From Anaerozeibacter quisquiliarum (GTDB lineage: Bacteria; Bacillota; Clostridia; Christensenellales; Aristaeellaceae), in NCBI GenBank assembly GCA_051162045.1, contig JBISDI010000014.1: a stretch of 64,000 nt of DNA. One strand, given 5' to 3'. Position 1 is the stretch's first letter. Every line of letters starts with the position of its first letter. The position numbers and the translations under genes were made by a program. The notes under the pieces were generated by a model. It did no database searches. It saw nothing but the letters and a program-made list of their open reading frames with translations, and was not told the origin of the DNA. This document shows, piece by piece, positions 57,359 to 64,000 of the stretch.

Positions 57359-58593
57359 AATGCCTAAAGGGTGCGCTGGCGGTGCTGCTGGCGCTGTGCC
57401 TGATGCCGCTGACCGCGCTGGCCGTCGAGACGCCGGATGCGTCGGTCAGGCGCGCGATCGAACTGCTGACCTACTTTGAGAGCCGGGGCGACTACGGCTG
57501 CGCGGCCAACGACACCAACGGCCTGCCCAGCGTCGGCCTGATCCAGTGGAACGGCAGCATGATCATGCCGATGCTCAACCTGGTGATCGAGCGGGACGAG
57601 GCAAGGGCGAGGGAGATCATGGGCGAGGCCTTCTTCACAAAGGTATACAAGAAGACCACCTGGAAGGGCACGATGACCAAGGCCGAGCTTACCGCGGTGC
57701 GCGAACTGCTGCGCACCGACGCGGCCAAGAAGGTGCAGGACGCCTACGCCTACAAGACGGTGTCAAATTACCTGCGGGTGGCGCAGGACAAGGGCATCCG
57801 CGACCTGACCGCGCTGGCCTACTACGGCGACATGCGCCATCAGGTGGGCAGCGGCGGGATCGTGAAATACCGCGAGAAGGCCGCCGAGCTCGCGGGCGGC
57901 ATGGAGAAGGTCAAGCTGCGCCATCTGTTCGACGCGGCGATGGTGTATGCCACGCGCACCAAGGCGCGCCGTACCACGGCCTACGAGATGCTGGTCAAGA
58001 ACCCGGTGGAGGGATCGCCGGCGACGCCCACGCCCAAGCCCACGCCCAAGCCTACGCCGAAACCCACACCCACACCCAAGCCGACGCCCGCGCCGGGCAA
58101 GGCCCCGACCGCCGTCAAGCTGGGCGACGGGCAGGTAAAGGTGCTCGCGCTCGGCGATACGCTGACGCTGACGCCGGTGCTGACCCCGCGCGACGCCGAG
58201 ACCCGCTTCACCTGGAAGAGCGGCAATCCGCGCATCGCGCGCGTGGCGGACGCTCTGGTGACGCCCGTAAAGCCCGGCAAGACCACGATCAGGGTGCGCA
58301 CCGCAAACGGCCGGACCGCCAGCCTCAGGCTGCGCGTGGTGGCCGCACCAGTTCGCTCGATCGAGCTTAAGGGCGACGCGACCATGACAGTGGGCGATGA
58401 GCAGAAGCTGACCGTTGCGGTCACGCCGGACGGCGCGGGCGGCGCGCTGGGCTTCAAGAGCAGCCGCCCCAAGGTGGTGCAGGTATCAAAGAAGGGCGCG
58501 GTGCGCGCGCTGCGTCCGGGCACCGCGGTGATCTCCTGCCGCGCCGGTGCCGGCAAGACGATCGGGCAATTCAAGATCACCGTGCGGAAATAA
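57355..58593 (+). CDS. exported protein: N-terminal helical domain, TPKP linker, two Big2-like domains
   Basis: This 412-aa protein has a Sec signal peptide (KCLKGALAVLLALCLMPLTALA), a helical domain of about 190 residues (FESRGDYGCAANDTNGLPSV GLIQWNG, AYYGDMRHQVGSGG) whose LIQWNG motif recalls lysozyme-like or chitosanase-like hydrolases but without clear catalytic residues, a low-complexity linker made of TPKP repeats (about residues 222-248), and two Big2-type immunoglobulin-like domains (ALGDTLTLTPVLTPRDAETR; VGDEQKLTVAVTPDGAGG). It is secreted and may bind or cut peptidoglycan. It overlaps mnmA by 4 nt, an unexpected pairing. Confidence 0.82.
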   Translation: MKCLKGALAVLLALCLMPLTALAVETPDASVRRAIELLTYFESRGDYGCAANDTNGLPSVGLIQWNGSMIMPMLNLVIERDEARAREIMGEAFFTKVYKKTTWKGTMTKAELTAVRELLRTDAAKKVQDAYAYKTVSNYLRVAQDKGIRDLTALAYYGDMRHQVGSGGIVKYREKAAELAGGMEKVKLRHLFDAAMVYATRTKARRTTAYEMLVKNPVEGSPATPTPKPTPKPTPKPTPTPKPTPAPGKAPTAVKLGDGQVKVLALGDTLTLTPVLTPRDAETRFTWKSGNPRIARVADALVTPVKPGKTTIRVRTANGRTASLRLRVVAAPVRSIELKGDATMTVGDEQKLTVAVTPDGAGGALGFKSSRPKVVQVSKKGAVRALRPGTAVISCRAGAGKTIGQFKITVRK

Positions 58594-58668
58594 CTCTCCA
58601 TTTTGGTGCGCAAACGGAGAGGACGCGCGGGCAGCTTTTCGCTATGATGGTGCCGAGGAGATGAGGGC

Positions 58669-59526
58669 ATGGAATGGCTCGGCCGGCTGAACGCGGCGAT
58701 GCAGTATCTGGAGGCGCACCTGGACGGCGAGATCGAGCTTACGCGCATGGCGCAAATCGCCTGCTGTTCGCCGTTCCACTTCCAGCGGATGTTTTCCTAC
58801 TTGGCAGAGGTGCCGCTGTCGGAATACATCCGCAGGCGGCGGATGACCATGGCGGCGGCAGACATGCAGGCCGGGCGCGGGCGCGTCATCGACATCGCGC
58901 TCAAGTACGGCTACGATTCGCCCACGGCGTTCAACCGCGCCTTCCAGGGCGTGCACGGCATCGCGCCCACCGAAGCCCGGCGGCCCGGCGCGCGGCTCAA
59001 GGCCTACCTGCCTCTCAGCTTCTACATTTCCATCAAAGGAGAGGTTGAGATGAACTACCGCATCGAACAGAAGGAGGCCTTCCGGATCGTCGGCGTCAAG
59101 GCGCACTACACACTGAGCGTCGAGCAGAACTTCACCGAGGTTCCGGCGTTCTGGCAACAGACGGCGCAAAGCGGCTCGATCGGGCGCATCCTCGCGCTGG
59201 CGAACCGCGAGCCGAAGGCGCTGCTGGGCGTGACCAGCTCGATGACCGGCCCCGCGTTTGACTACTACATCGCCGCGGCCAGCGACGCGGACGCGCCCGA
59301 GGGCATGGAGGCCTTCACAGTGCCCGCCTGCACCTGGGCGATCTTCCCCTGCGTCGGCGCGATGCCTCACGCGATCCAGGCGCTGCAAAAGCGCGTGATC
59401 GGCGAATGGCTGCCCGCCTCCGGCTACGAATACGCCGACGCGCCCGACATCGAGCTGTGTTTCGAGGGCGATCAGCAGGCAGAGGACTACCGGTGCGAGG
59501 TGTGGCTACCGGTGACGAAGAAGTAG
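58669..59526 (+). CDS. AraC-family regulator with GyrI-like effector domain
   Basis: This 285-aa protein combines two parts: an N-terminal AraC double helix-turn-helix (residues 1-107; LTRMAQIACCSPFHFQRMFSY; PLSEYIRRRRMTMAAADMQ; KYGYDSPTAFNRAFQGVHG) and a C-terminal GyrI-like/BmrR-type small-molecule binding domain (MNYRIEQKEAFRIVGVKAHY; FDYYIAAASDADAPEGMEA; RCEVWLPVTKK). An internal ATG at 59050 with GGAGAGG could make the effector domain alone. This family activates drug-efflux or stress genes; no target gene is next to it. ATG 58669 follows GGAGATGAGG. Confidence 0.9.
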   Translation: MEWLGRLNAAMQYLEAHLDGEIELTRMAQIACCSPFHFQRMFSYLAEVPLSEYIRRRRMTMAAADMQAGRGRVIDIALKYGYDSPTAFNRAFQGVHGIAPTEARRPGARLKAYLPLSFYISIKGEVEMNYRIEQKEAFRIVGVKAHYTLSVEQNFTEVPAFWQQTAQSGSIGRILALANREPKALLGVTSSMTGPAFDYYIAAASDADAPEGMEAFTVPACTWAIFPCVGAMPHAIQALQKRVIGEWLPASGYEYADAPDIELCFEGDQQAEDYRCEVWLPVTKK

Positions 59527-59539
59527 GCGTTCTGCTTTA

Positions 59540-59563
59540 TGAGGCGGGGAGTATCCCGCCTCA
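59540..59563. terminator. bidirectional hairpin between the AraC gene and the his operon
   Basis: TGAGGCGGG (59540-59548) and CCCGCCTCA (59555-59563) form a 9-bp stem between convergent genes; the right arm contains the hisIE stop codon. TTTT follows on the plus strand at 59569. Confidence 0.65.
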
Positions 59564-60202
59564 CTGCATTTTCTCCTGCTTGACCTTGTGGTCGACCACG
59601 TGGCGGCCGGCCAGCTGATCGCGGATGTCCTTGGGGGTTATGCCCATCTCGGCCATCAGCACCAGGACGTGATAGGCCAGATCGGCGATCTCGAACACCG
59701 TCTCCGCCCGGTCGCCGCCCTTGCCCGCCACGATCACCTCGGTCGCTTCCTCGCCCACCTTTTTCAAAATCTTGTCGATGCCCTTCTCGAACAGATAGCC
59801 GGTATACGAGCCCGGCGGCGGGTTTTGCTTGCGATCCGCGATCAGAGCGTACAGCGCGTCCGTCGAGAAGCGCGGCGCGGCGTCGCCCGCGTAGACTTCT
59901 TCAAAGAAGCAGCTCGCGGCGCCCGTGTGGCAGGCCGGGCCCTCCGGGATCGCCTGCACCAGCAGCGCGTCGCCGTCGCAGTCGGCCTCGATGCGCGCGA
60001 TTTTTTGCCGGTTGCCGCTCGTCTCGCCCTTGCGCCACAGGCATTCGCGCGAACGGCTGTAGAAGCAGGTGTAGCCTTCCTCGATCGAAATGCGAAGGCT
60101 CTCCCGGCTCATGTACGCCAGCGTCAGCACGCGACCGGTGGCGTGGTCTTGCACGATCGCGGGAATCAATCCACGATCGTCGAATTTCAGCTTATCGGTC
60201 AT
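59561..60202 (-). CDS. hisI: bifunctional PR-AMP cyclohydrolase/PR-ATP pyrophosphatase HisIE
   Basis: This 213-aa enzyme does steps 2 and 3 of histidine synthesis. The N-terminal HisI half shows LIPAIVQDHATGRVLTLAYM, TCFYSRSRECLWRKGETSGN and the metal-binding EADCDGDALLVQ and PACHTGAASCFF. The C-terminal HisE half shows SYTGYLFEKGIDKILKKVGE and EATEVIVAGKGGDRAETVFE. It is the last gene of the his operon and overlaps hisF by 11 nt. Confidence 0.96.
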   Translation of the reverse strand: MTDKLKFDDRGLIPAIVQDHATGRVLTLAYMSRESLRISIEEGYTCFYSRSRECLWRKGETSGNRQKIARIEADCDGDALLVQAIPEGPACHTGAASCFFEEVYAGDAAPRFSTDALYALIADRKQNPPPGSYTGYLFEKGIDKILKKVGEEATEVIVAGKGGDRAETVFEIADLAYHVLVLMAEMGITPKDIRDQLAGRHVVDHKVKQEKMQ

Positions 60203-60977
60203 CCTCTTCCTCCCCGCCGGTCAATCGCACCGGCACGCCGTTTTCATGGAGATAGCGCTTGAGATCGCCTATTTTTACTTCCCCGCTGTGGAAGATCGAC
60301 GCGGCCAGCCCGGCGTCCACGCAGGGTGCTTCCCGGAACAGCCGCACAAAATCCGCCGCGCCGCCCGCGCCGCCCGACGCGATGATCGGGATCGACACGC
60401 GCTCGGCAACCGCCTCGAGCAGCTCGAGGTCGAACCCGCGCCGCACGCCGTCGGTGTCGATTGAGTTGACCACCAGCTCGCCCGCGCCGCTGTCCTGCCC
60501 GGCGCGCGCCCACTCGAGCGCGTCCAGGCCGGTGTCGATCCGGCCGCCGTTCAGGAACAGGTGAAAGCGCCCGTCCACGCGCTTCACGTCCATCGACAGC
60601 ACCACGCATTGGTCGCCGTAGCGCTTGGCCGCCTCCCCGATCAGCGCGGGCCTTAGGATCGCGCCCGAATTGACCGACACCTTGTCCGCGCCGCACCTGA
60701 GCACCCGGTCGAAATCCGCAAGGCCGTTGATGCCGCCGCCCACGGTCAGTGGGATGAACACGCCCGCCGCGGTGCGACGCAAGATGTCCGTAAACAGCGC
60801 GCGGCCCTCGTGCGAGGCTTGGATGTCGTAGAACACCAGCTCGTCCGCACCGCTGTCCGAGTAGAACGCCGCCAACTCGACGGGATCCGCCACGTCGCGG
60901 ATACCCTCGAAGTTGACCCCCTTGACCACCCGCCCATCGCGCACGTCCAGGCAGGGGATGATCCGCTTGGTAATCAC
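60192..60977 (-). CDS. hisF: imidazole glycerol phosphate synthase subunit HisF
   Basis: HisF is the cyclase barrel which, with ammonia from HisH, makes IGP and AICAR. Its 261 aa show the signature IPCLDVRDGRVVKGVNFEGI RDVADPVELA, VFIPLTVGGGINGLADFDRV, VVLSMDVKRVDGRFHLFLNG and IPIIASGGAGGAADFVRLFRE. It overlaps hisA by 4 nt. Confidence 0.97.
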   Translation of the reverse strand: MITKRIIPCLDVRDGRVVKGVNFEGIRDVADPVELAAFYSDSGADELVFYDIQASHEGRALFTDILRRTAAGVFIPLTVGGGINGLADFDRVLRCGADKVSVNSGAILRPALIGEAAKRYGDQCVVLSMDVKRVDGRFHLFLNGGRIDTGLDALEWARAGQDSGAGELVVNSIDTDGVRRGFDLELLEAVAERVSIPIIASGGAGGAADFVRLFREAPCVDAGLAASIFHSGEVKIGDLKRYLHENGVPVRLTGGEEEDDR

Positions 60978-61699
60978 GGATTGCCCTCCTTCGCCGCCGC
61001 CAGCGCGCCCTCGAGCGTCAGCGCGTTTTCGTACAGCGCCCTGCCCACGATCGCGCCGTACAGTCCGATGGCGGCGAGCGAGCGGATGTCCGCGATGGTC
61101 GACACCCCGCCCGACGCCACGATTTGCAGCCCTTGAATGTGGGCGGCCGCCCGGTAGGCGTCGAGGTTCGCGCCGCCCAGCATGCCGTCGCGCGCGATGT
61201 CGGTGTAGATGGCGGTGTCGATGCCGAGCGCGGGCAGCTGCGTAAGGAATTGAAGCGCGTCCACCGAAGTCGCCTCGCGCCAGCCGCGGATCGCCACCCG
61301 CCCGTCCCGCGCGTCCACGCCCGCGGCGATTTGGCCGGGATATTGGGCGGCGAGCCGCGCCATCCTCTCGGGCTCGGTCGCCGCCAGCGTGCCCAGGATC
61401 ACGCGGTTGACGCCGGTATCGAGGTAACGCGCCGCCGCCGCCTCGTCGCGGATGCCGCCGCCCACCTCGATGAACAACCCGCCCTCGCGCGCAATCCTCT
61501 CTATGACAGGCAGGTTGATCTGCGTGCCCGTGCGCGCGCCGTCGAGGTCAACCACGTGCAGATGCGTCGCGCCCTGCTCCGCAAACGCGCGCGCCGCCGC
61601 GGCCGGGTCGCGCCCGTAGACCGTCACCCGGCCGTAGTCGCCCTTTTGCAGCCGGACCACCTGCCCATCCAGCAGGTCGATCGCCGGAAATATCAGCAT
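60974..61699 (-). CDS. hisA: ProFAR isomerase HisA
   Basis: HisA isomerises ProFAR to PRFAR. The 241-aa barrel shows MLIFPAIDLLDGQVVRLQKGDY, HLHVVDLDGARTGTQINLPV, FIEVGGGIRDEAAAARYLDT and the C-terminal IVASGGVSTIADIRSLAAIG. ATG 61699 has AGGAGGGG upstream and is preferred to 61720. The 10-nt gap after hisH is short. Confidence 0.97.
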   Translation of the reverse strand: MLIFPAIDLLDGQVVRLQKGDYGRVTVYGRDPAAAARAFAEQGATHLHVVDLDGARTGTQINLPVIERIAREGGLFIEVGGGIRDEAAAARYLDTGVNRVILGTLAATEPERMARLAAQYPGQIAAGVDARDGRVAIRGWREATSVDALQFLTQLPALGIDTAIYTDIARDGMLGGANLDAYRAAAHIQGLQIVASGGVSTIADIRSLAAIGLYGAIVGRALYENALTLEGALAAAKEGNP

Positions 61700-61709
61700 G
61701 GGACCCCTC

Positions 61710-62318
61710 CTATATATCACAGAACGCCTTAAGGATATTCAGCCCCACTTTCCCGCTTTTTTCGGGGTGGAACTGGCAGCCGCATACGCTGCCCCGCGCC
61801 ACGATGCCCGGCACGTTTACGCCGTATTCCGACGAGGCGATCACCGCCTCCGCGCAGCCGGTCGCGTAGTAGGAGTGCACATAGTACACGCAGTCGCCCG
61901 GGCGCAGACCGCGCGCCAGCGGGTGGGGGCGCAGGACCTCGAGCGCGTTCCAGCCCATGTGGGGCACCTTGAGCGCCAAGGGCACCGCGCCCTTAAGCGG
62001 GCGGATCGTGCCCGGAATCAGTCCCAGTCCCGGGTGACGCCCGTATTCTTCGCTCTCTTCAAACAACAGCTGCATGCCCAGGCAAATGCCCATCAACGCA
62101 GCCCCCGCCGCCGCGCGCGCGGCGACCGCCCGGTCGAGGCCGGTCGCGCGCAGCTTCGCCATTGCGTCGCCGAACGCGCCCACGCCCGGCAGGATGATTC
62201 TGTCCGCCGCTTCGAGTACGGCAGGATCGCCGGTCACCTGCGTATGCGCGCCCAGGCACTCGAGCGAACGCGTCAGCGAAAACAGGTTGCCCACCCCGTA
62301 GTCGACGATCGCGATCAT
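61710..62318 (-). CDS. hisH: imidazole glycerol phosphate synthase subunit HisH
   Basis: HisH is the glutaminase that feeds ammonia to HisF. The 202-aa product starts MIAIVDYGVGNLFSLTRSLE and has the nucleophilic cysteine in LMGICLGMQLLFEES and the catalytic His-Glu in CGCQFHPEKSGKVGLNIL. The gene overlaps hisB by 4 nt (ATGA). The much longer open frame upstream is antisense-like and was rejected. Confidence 0.96.
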   Translation of the reverse strand: MIAIVDYGVGNLFSLTRSLECLGAHTQVTGDPAVLEAADRIILPGVGAFGDAMAKLRATGLDRAVAARAAAGAALMGICLGMQLLFEESEEYGRHPGLGLIPGTIRPLKGAVPLALKVPHMGWNALEVLRPHPLARGLRPGDCVYYVHSYYATGCAEAVIASSEYGVNVPGIVARGSVCGCQFHPEKSGKVGLNILKAFCDI

Positions 62319-62905
62319 AAAAGCGTCCCCTTCGACGAGGCCGCGCCGCCGCCGAGCGCCGGGTCGATCGAAACCGCCTGCCTCAGCGCGCGCCCGAGGG
62401 ACTTGAACGCCGCCTCGATGATGTGATGGGTGTTCTCGCCCGACAGCCGCTTGACGTGCAGCGTCAGCAACGACTCGCGCGTCAGCGCCAGCATGAATTC
62501 TTTCACCAATTCGGTGTCGAACGTCCCCACCTTTTGAGCCGGCAGCGCCATATCGAAGCCGAGGAAGGCGCGCCCGCTCAAATCGAGCGCGCACAGCACC
62601 AGCGCCTCGTCCATCGGCAGCAGCCACTGGCCGTAGCGCGCGATGCCGCGCCTGTCGCCCACGGCTTCCCTGAGCGCCCGGCCCAGCGCGATGCCCACGT
62701 CCTCGACCGAGTGATGGTCGTCCACATGGCTGTCTCCCTTACAGTGCACGCGCAGGTCGAACCGGGCGTGGAAGGTAAAAAGCGTCAGCATGTGGTCGAG
62801 AAAACCCACGCCGGTGTCCACCTCGGCCGCGCCCGCGCCGTCCAGGTTGAGCGTCAGCTCGACGGCCGTCTCCGCCGTCTCGCGCCGGATGTTCGCTTCC
62901 CTCAT
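62315..62905 (-). CDS. hisB: imidazoleglycerol-phosphate dehydratase HisB
   Basis: HisB dehydrates IGP to imidazole acetol phosphate. The 196-aa product has the manganese-binding histidine motifs GVGFLDHMLTLFTFHARFDL, DSHVDDHHSVEDVGIALGRA and SGENTHHIIEAAFKSLGRAL. It lacks the histidinol phosphatase fused in enterobacteria. It overlaps hisC and hisH by 4 nt each. Confidence 0.97.
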   Translation of the reverse strand: MREANIRRETAETAVELTLNLDGAGAAEVDTGVGFLDHMLTLFTFHARFDLRVHCKGDSHVDDHHSVEDVGIALGRALREAVGDRRGIARYGQWLLPMDEALVLCALDLSGRAFLGFDMALPAQKVGTFDTELVKEFMLALTRESLLTLHVKRLSGENTHHIIEAAFKSLGRALRQAVSIDPALGGGAASSKGTLL

Positions 62906-63954
62906 GCGTAGACCTCCTTTGTGACTTCGATCAGCCGCTCCATCTCGTCCATACGCCCAATGCTGATGCGCGCGTAGGCCTCGATGCGCGGCTGGTCGAA
63001 ATGCCGGATCAAGATGCCCTTCGCCCTAAGCTTCGCCTGGTAGCCGCGCGCATCGCCGTCCGGCGGCGAGGCGAACACGAAGTTGGCCTTCGAGGGCAGT
63101 ACCGCAAAACCCAGCGCCCGGAGCGACGCTTCCGTGTAGGCGCGCGCGTCGACGATCCGGCGCACGCAGTCTTCGAAATACGCCCGGTCGCGCAGCGCCG
63201 CCGCGCCCATCAACTGCGTGATCGCGTTGACATTGTAGGGGTTGAGCGAGTAGCGCATCTTGTTCAAATCCTCGATCAGCGCCTTCGAGCCCAGCGCCCA
63301 GCCCAGCCGCGCTCCCGCGAGGTTTCGGGACTTCGAAGCGGTCATCACCACCAGCAGGTTGTCGTAGCGCTCGACCAGCGAGGCCGCCGACTCGCCGCCG
63401 AAGTCGACGTAGGCCTCGTCCACGACCACGGGCCGGTCGGGCTTTAAGCGCACGATGCGCTCGACATCGGCGCGGCAAAGCGTCAGCCCGGTCGGCGCGT
63501 TGGGGTTGGCGATCACGACCATCTCGTCCCCGTCCCGGTAGTCGTCGGGGTCGATCGAGAAGTCGCCTGCCACCGGCGCCACCTGCGAGCGCACGCCGTA
63601 CAGCGCCGCCCACACGCGGTAGAAGCCGTAGGTGATGTCGGGGTAGCGCGCGCCGCGGTCGCCCCAGGCCAAAAACGCGTAGGACAGGATCTCGTCCGAT
63701 CCGTTGCCCGCGATCACCCGCTCGGGCGACAGGCCGTAGGCGTCGGCAATCGCGCGGTCGAGCTCGGTCACGCCGATCGGGCTGTACAGCCGCAGCCGCC
63801 GGAGCGCCTCGGGTGTCGCCGCCGCGAGCGCCAACGGCGAAGGCGGAAACGGGCTCTCGTTGGTGTTGAGCTTGATGAGATTGGGTTCCTTCGGCTGTTC
63901 GCCCGGAACGTAGGCTTTCATCGCCTGATAGCGCGCGTTCAGAAAGCGGCTCAT
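62902..63954 (-). CDS. hisC: histidinol-phosphate aminotransferase HisC
   Basis: HisC moves an amino group from glutamate to imidazole acetol phosphate. The 350-aa PLP enzyme shows IKLNTNESPFPPSPLALAAA, VIAGNGSDEILSYAFLAWGD, NPNAPTGLTLC, VVVDEAYVDFGGESAASLVE, the PLP lysine in MTASKSRNLAGARLGWALG, and RISIGRMDEMERLIEV. GAGGGGG lies 7 nt upstream. The start overlaps the hisD stop (ATGA). Confidence 0.96.
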   Translation of the reverse strand: MSRFLNARYQAMKAYVPGEQPKEPNLIKLNTNESPFPPSPLALAAATPEALRRLRLYSPIGVTELDRAIADAYGLSPERVIAGNGSDEILSYAFLAWGDRGARYPDITYGFYRVWAALYGVRSQVAPVAGDFSIDPDDYRDGDEMVVIANPNAPTGLTLCRADVERIVRLKPDRPVVVDEAYVDFGGESAASLVERYDNLLVVMTASKSRNLAGARLGWALGSKALIEDLNKMRYSLNPYNVNAITQLMGAAALRDRAYFEDCVRRIVDARAYTEASLRALGFAVLPSKANFVFASPPDGDARGYQAKLRAKGILIRHFDQPRIEAYARISIGRMDEMERLIEVTKEVYA

Positions 63955-64000
63955 AGAGCATCCCCCTCAAACCGCACGCCGATCGAGCGGGCGTGCGCGC
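63951..64000 (-). CDS. hisD: histidinol dehydrogenase HisD, C-terminal end only (cut by the window)
   Basis: The last 15 codons read AHARSIGVRFEGDAL and then TGA, which overlaps the hisC ATG by 3 nt in an ATGA junction. The AHA/K-x-x-x-(V/L)xxR(V/F) end is typical of HisD (where the E. coli protein has LTAHKNAVTLRV). The gene continues beyond the window. Confidence 0.6.
   Translation of the reverse strand, partial: AHARSIGVRFEGDAL

Noticed and set aside
62319..62627. N-terminal extension of HisH
   Set aside because: It is a shifted reading of hisB; the standard HisH start at 62318 has the ATGA overlap with hisB.

Overview
The window looks like a chromosomal piece of a GC-rich, anaerobic, Gram-positive bacterium of the Bacillota, most likely an uncultured member of the class Clostridia. 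The evidence is gene content and order: plsX-acpP-rnc-smc with ftsY close by, zapA-U32 peptidase-mutS2, addA, strong AGGAGG ribosome binding sites, frequent GTG/TTG starts, and sigma-A type promoters with 16-18 bp spacers. No rRNA, tRNA, CRISPR array, transposase or phage gene was seen. The genus cannot be named from sequence alone.

Layout. 1-5.7 kb: a small unknown protein and a GNAT acetyltransferase, a tandem repeat block, then an ABC export-like system (ATPase, exported CARDB-like protein, MacB-like permease). 5.9-9.5 kb (minus strand, visibly AT-richer): ABC ATPase and permease, lipoprotein, ECF sigma factor, probable anti-sigma factor and a Yip1-like membrane protein. 9.8-14.2 kb: PfkB sugar kinase and AddA. 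14.4-22.1 kb: plsX, acpP, rnc, smc, surE, ftsY (lipid synthesis, RNA processing, chromosome and membrane housekeeping). 22.3-29.3 kb: RecQ fused to DUF1653, an iron-sulfur aldo/keto reductase, a 413-aa unknown, an SPFH protein with a ribbon-helix-helix partner, an XRE regulator with a 56-aa protein, and a 48-aa cysteine-containing peptide with its own promoter and terminator.

29.3-40.2 kb (minus strand): a compact ethanolamine microcompartment operon, eutA-eutB-eutC-eutL-BMC-eutE-eutM-eutT-pduL-pduS-pduT, followed by a glycerophosphodiester phosphodiesterase. Ethanolamine would be split by EutBC (kept active by EutA, with adenosylcobalamin from EutT) into ammonia and acetaldehyde; EutE makes acetyl-CoA and PduL makes acetyl phosphate. 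PduS and PduT offer an electron path across the shell. No alcohol dehydrogenase, vertex pentamer protein, EutH permease or EutVW regulator is present. A four-gene ABC importer (40.35-44.2 kb) is transcribed divergently from the same 200-bp control region.

44.4-52.4 kb: zapA, U32 peptidase (RlhA-like), mutS2, a response regulator/histidine kinase pair and an HtrA protease. 52.4-53.5 kb: three foldback elements, one a 161-bp MITE-like palindrome with terminal inverted repeats, next to remnants of two unrelated genes. 53.5-59.5 kb: UPF0173 hydrolase, an unknown gene, Nnr, mnmA, an exported Big2-type protein and an AraC/GyrI-type regulator. 59.5-64 kb (minus strand): his operon, hisD (partial)-C-B-H-A-F-IE. 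Several intergenic repeat families recur across the window.
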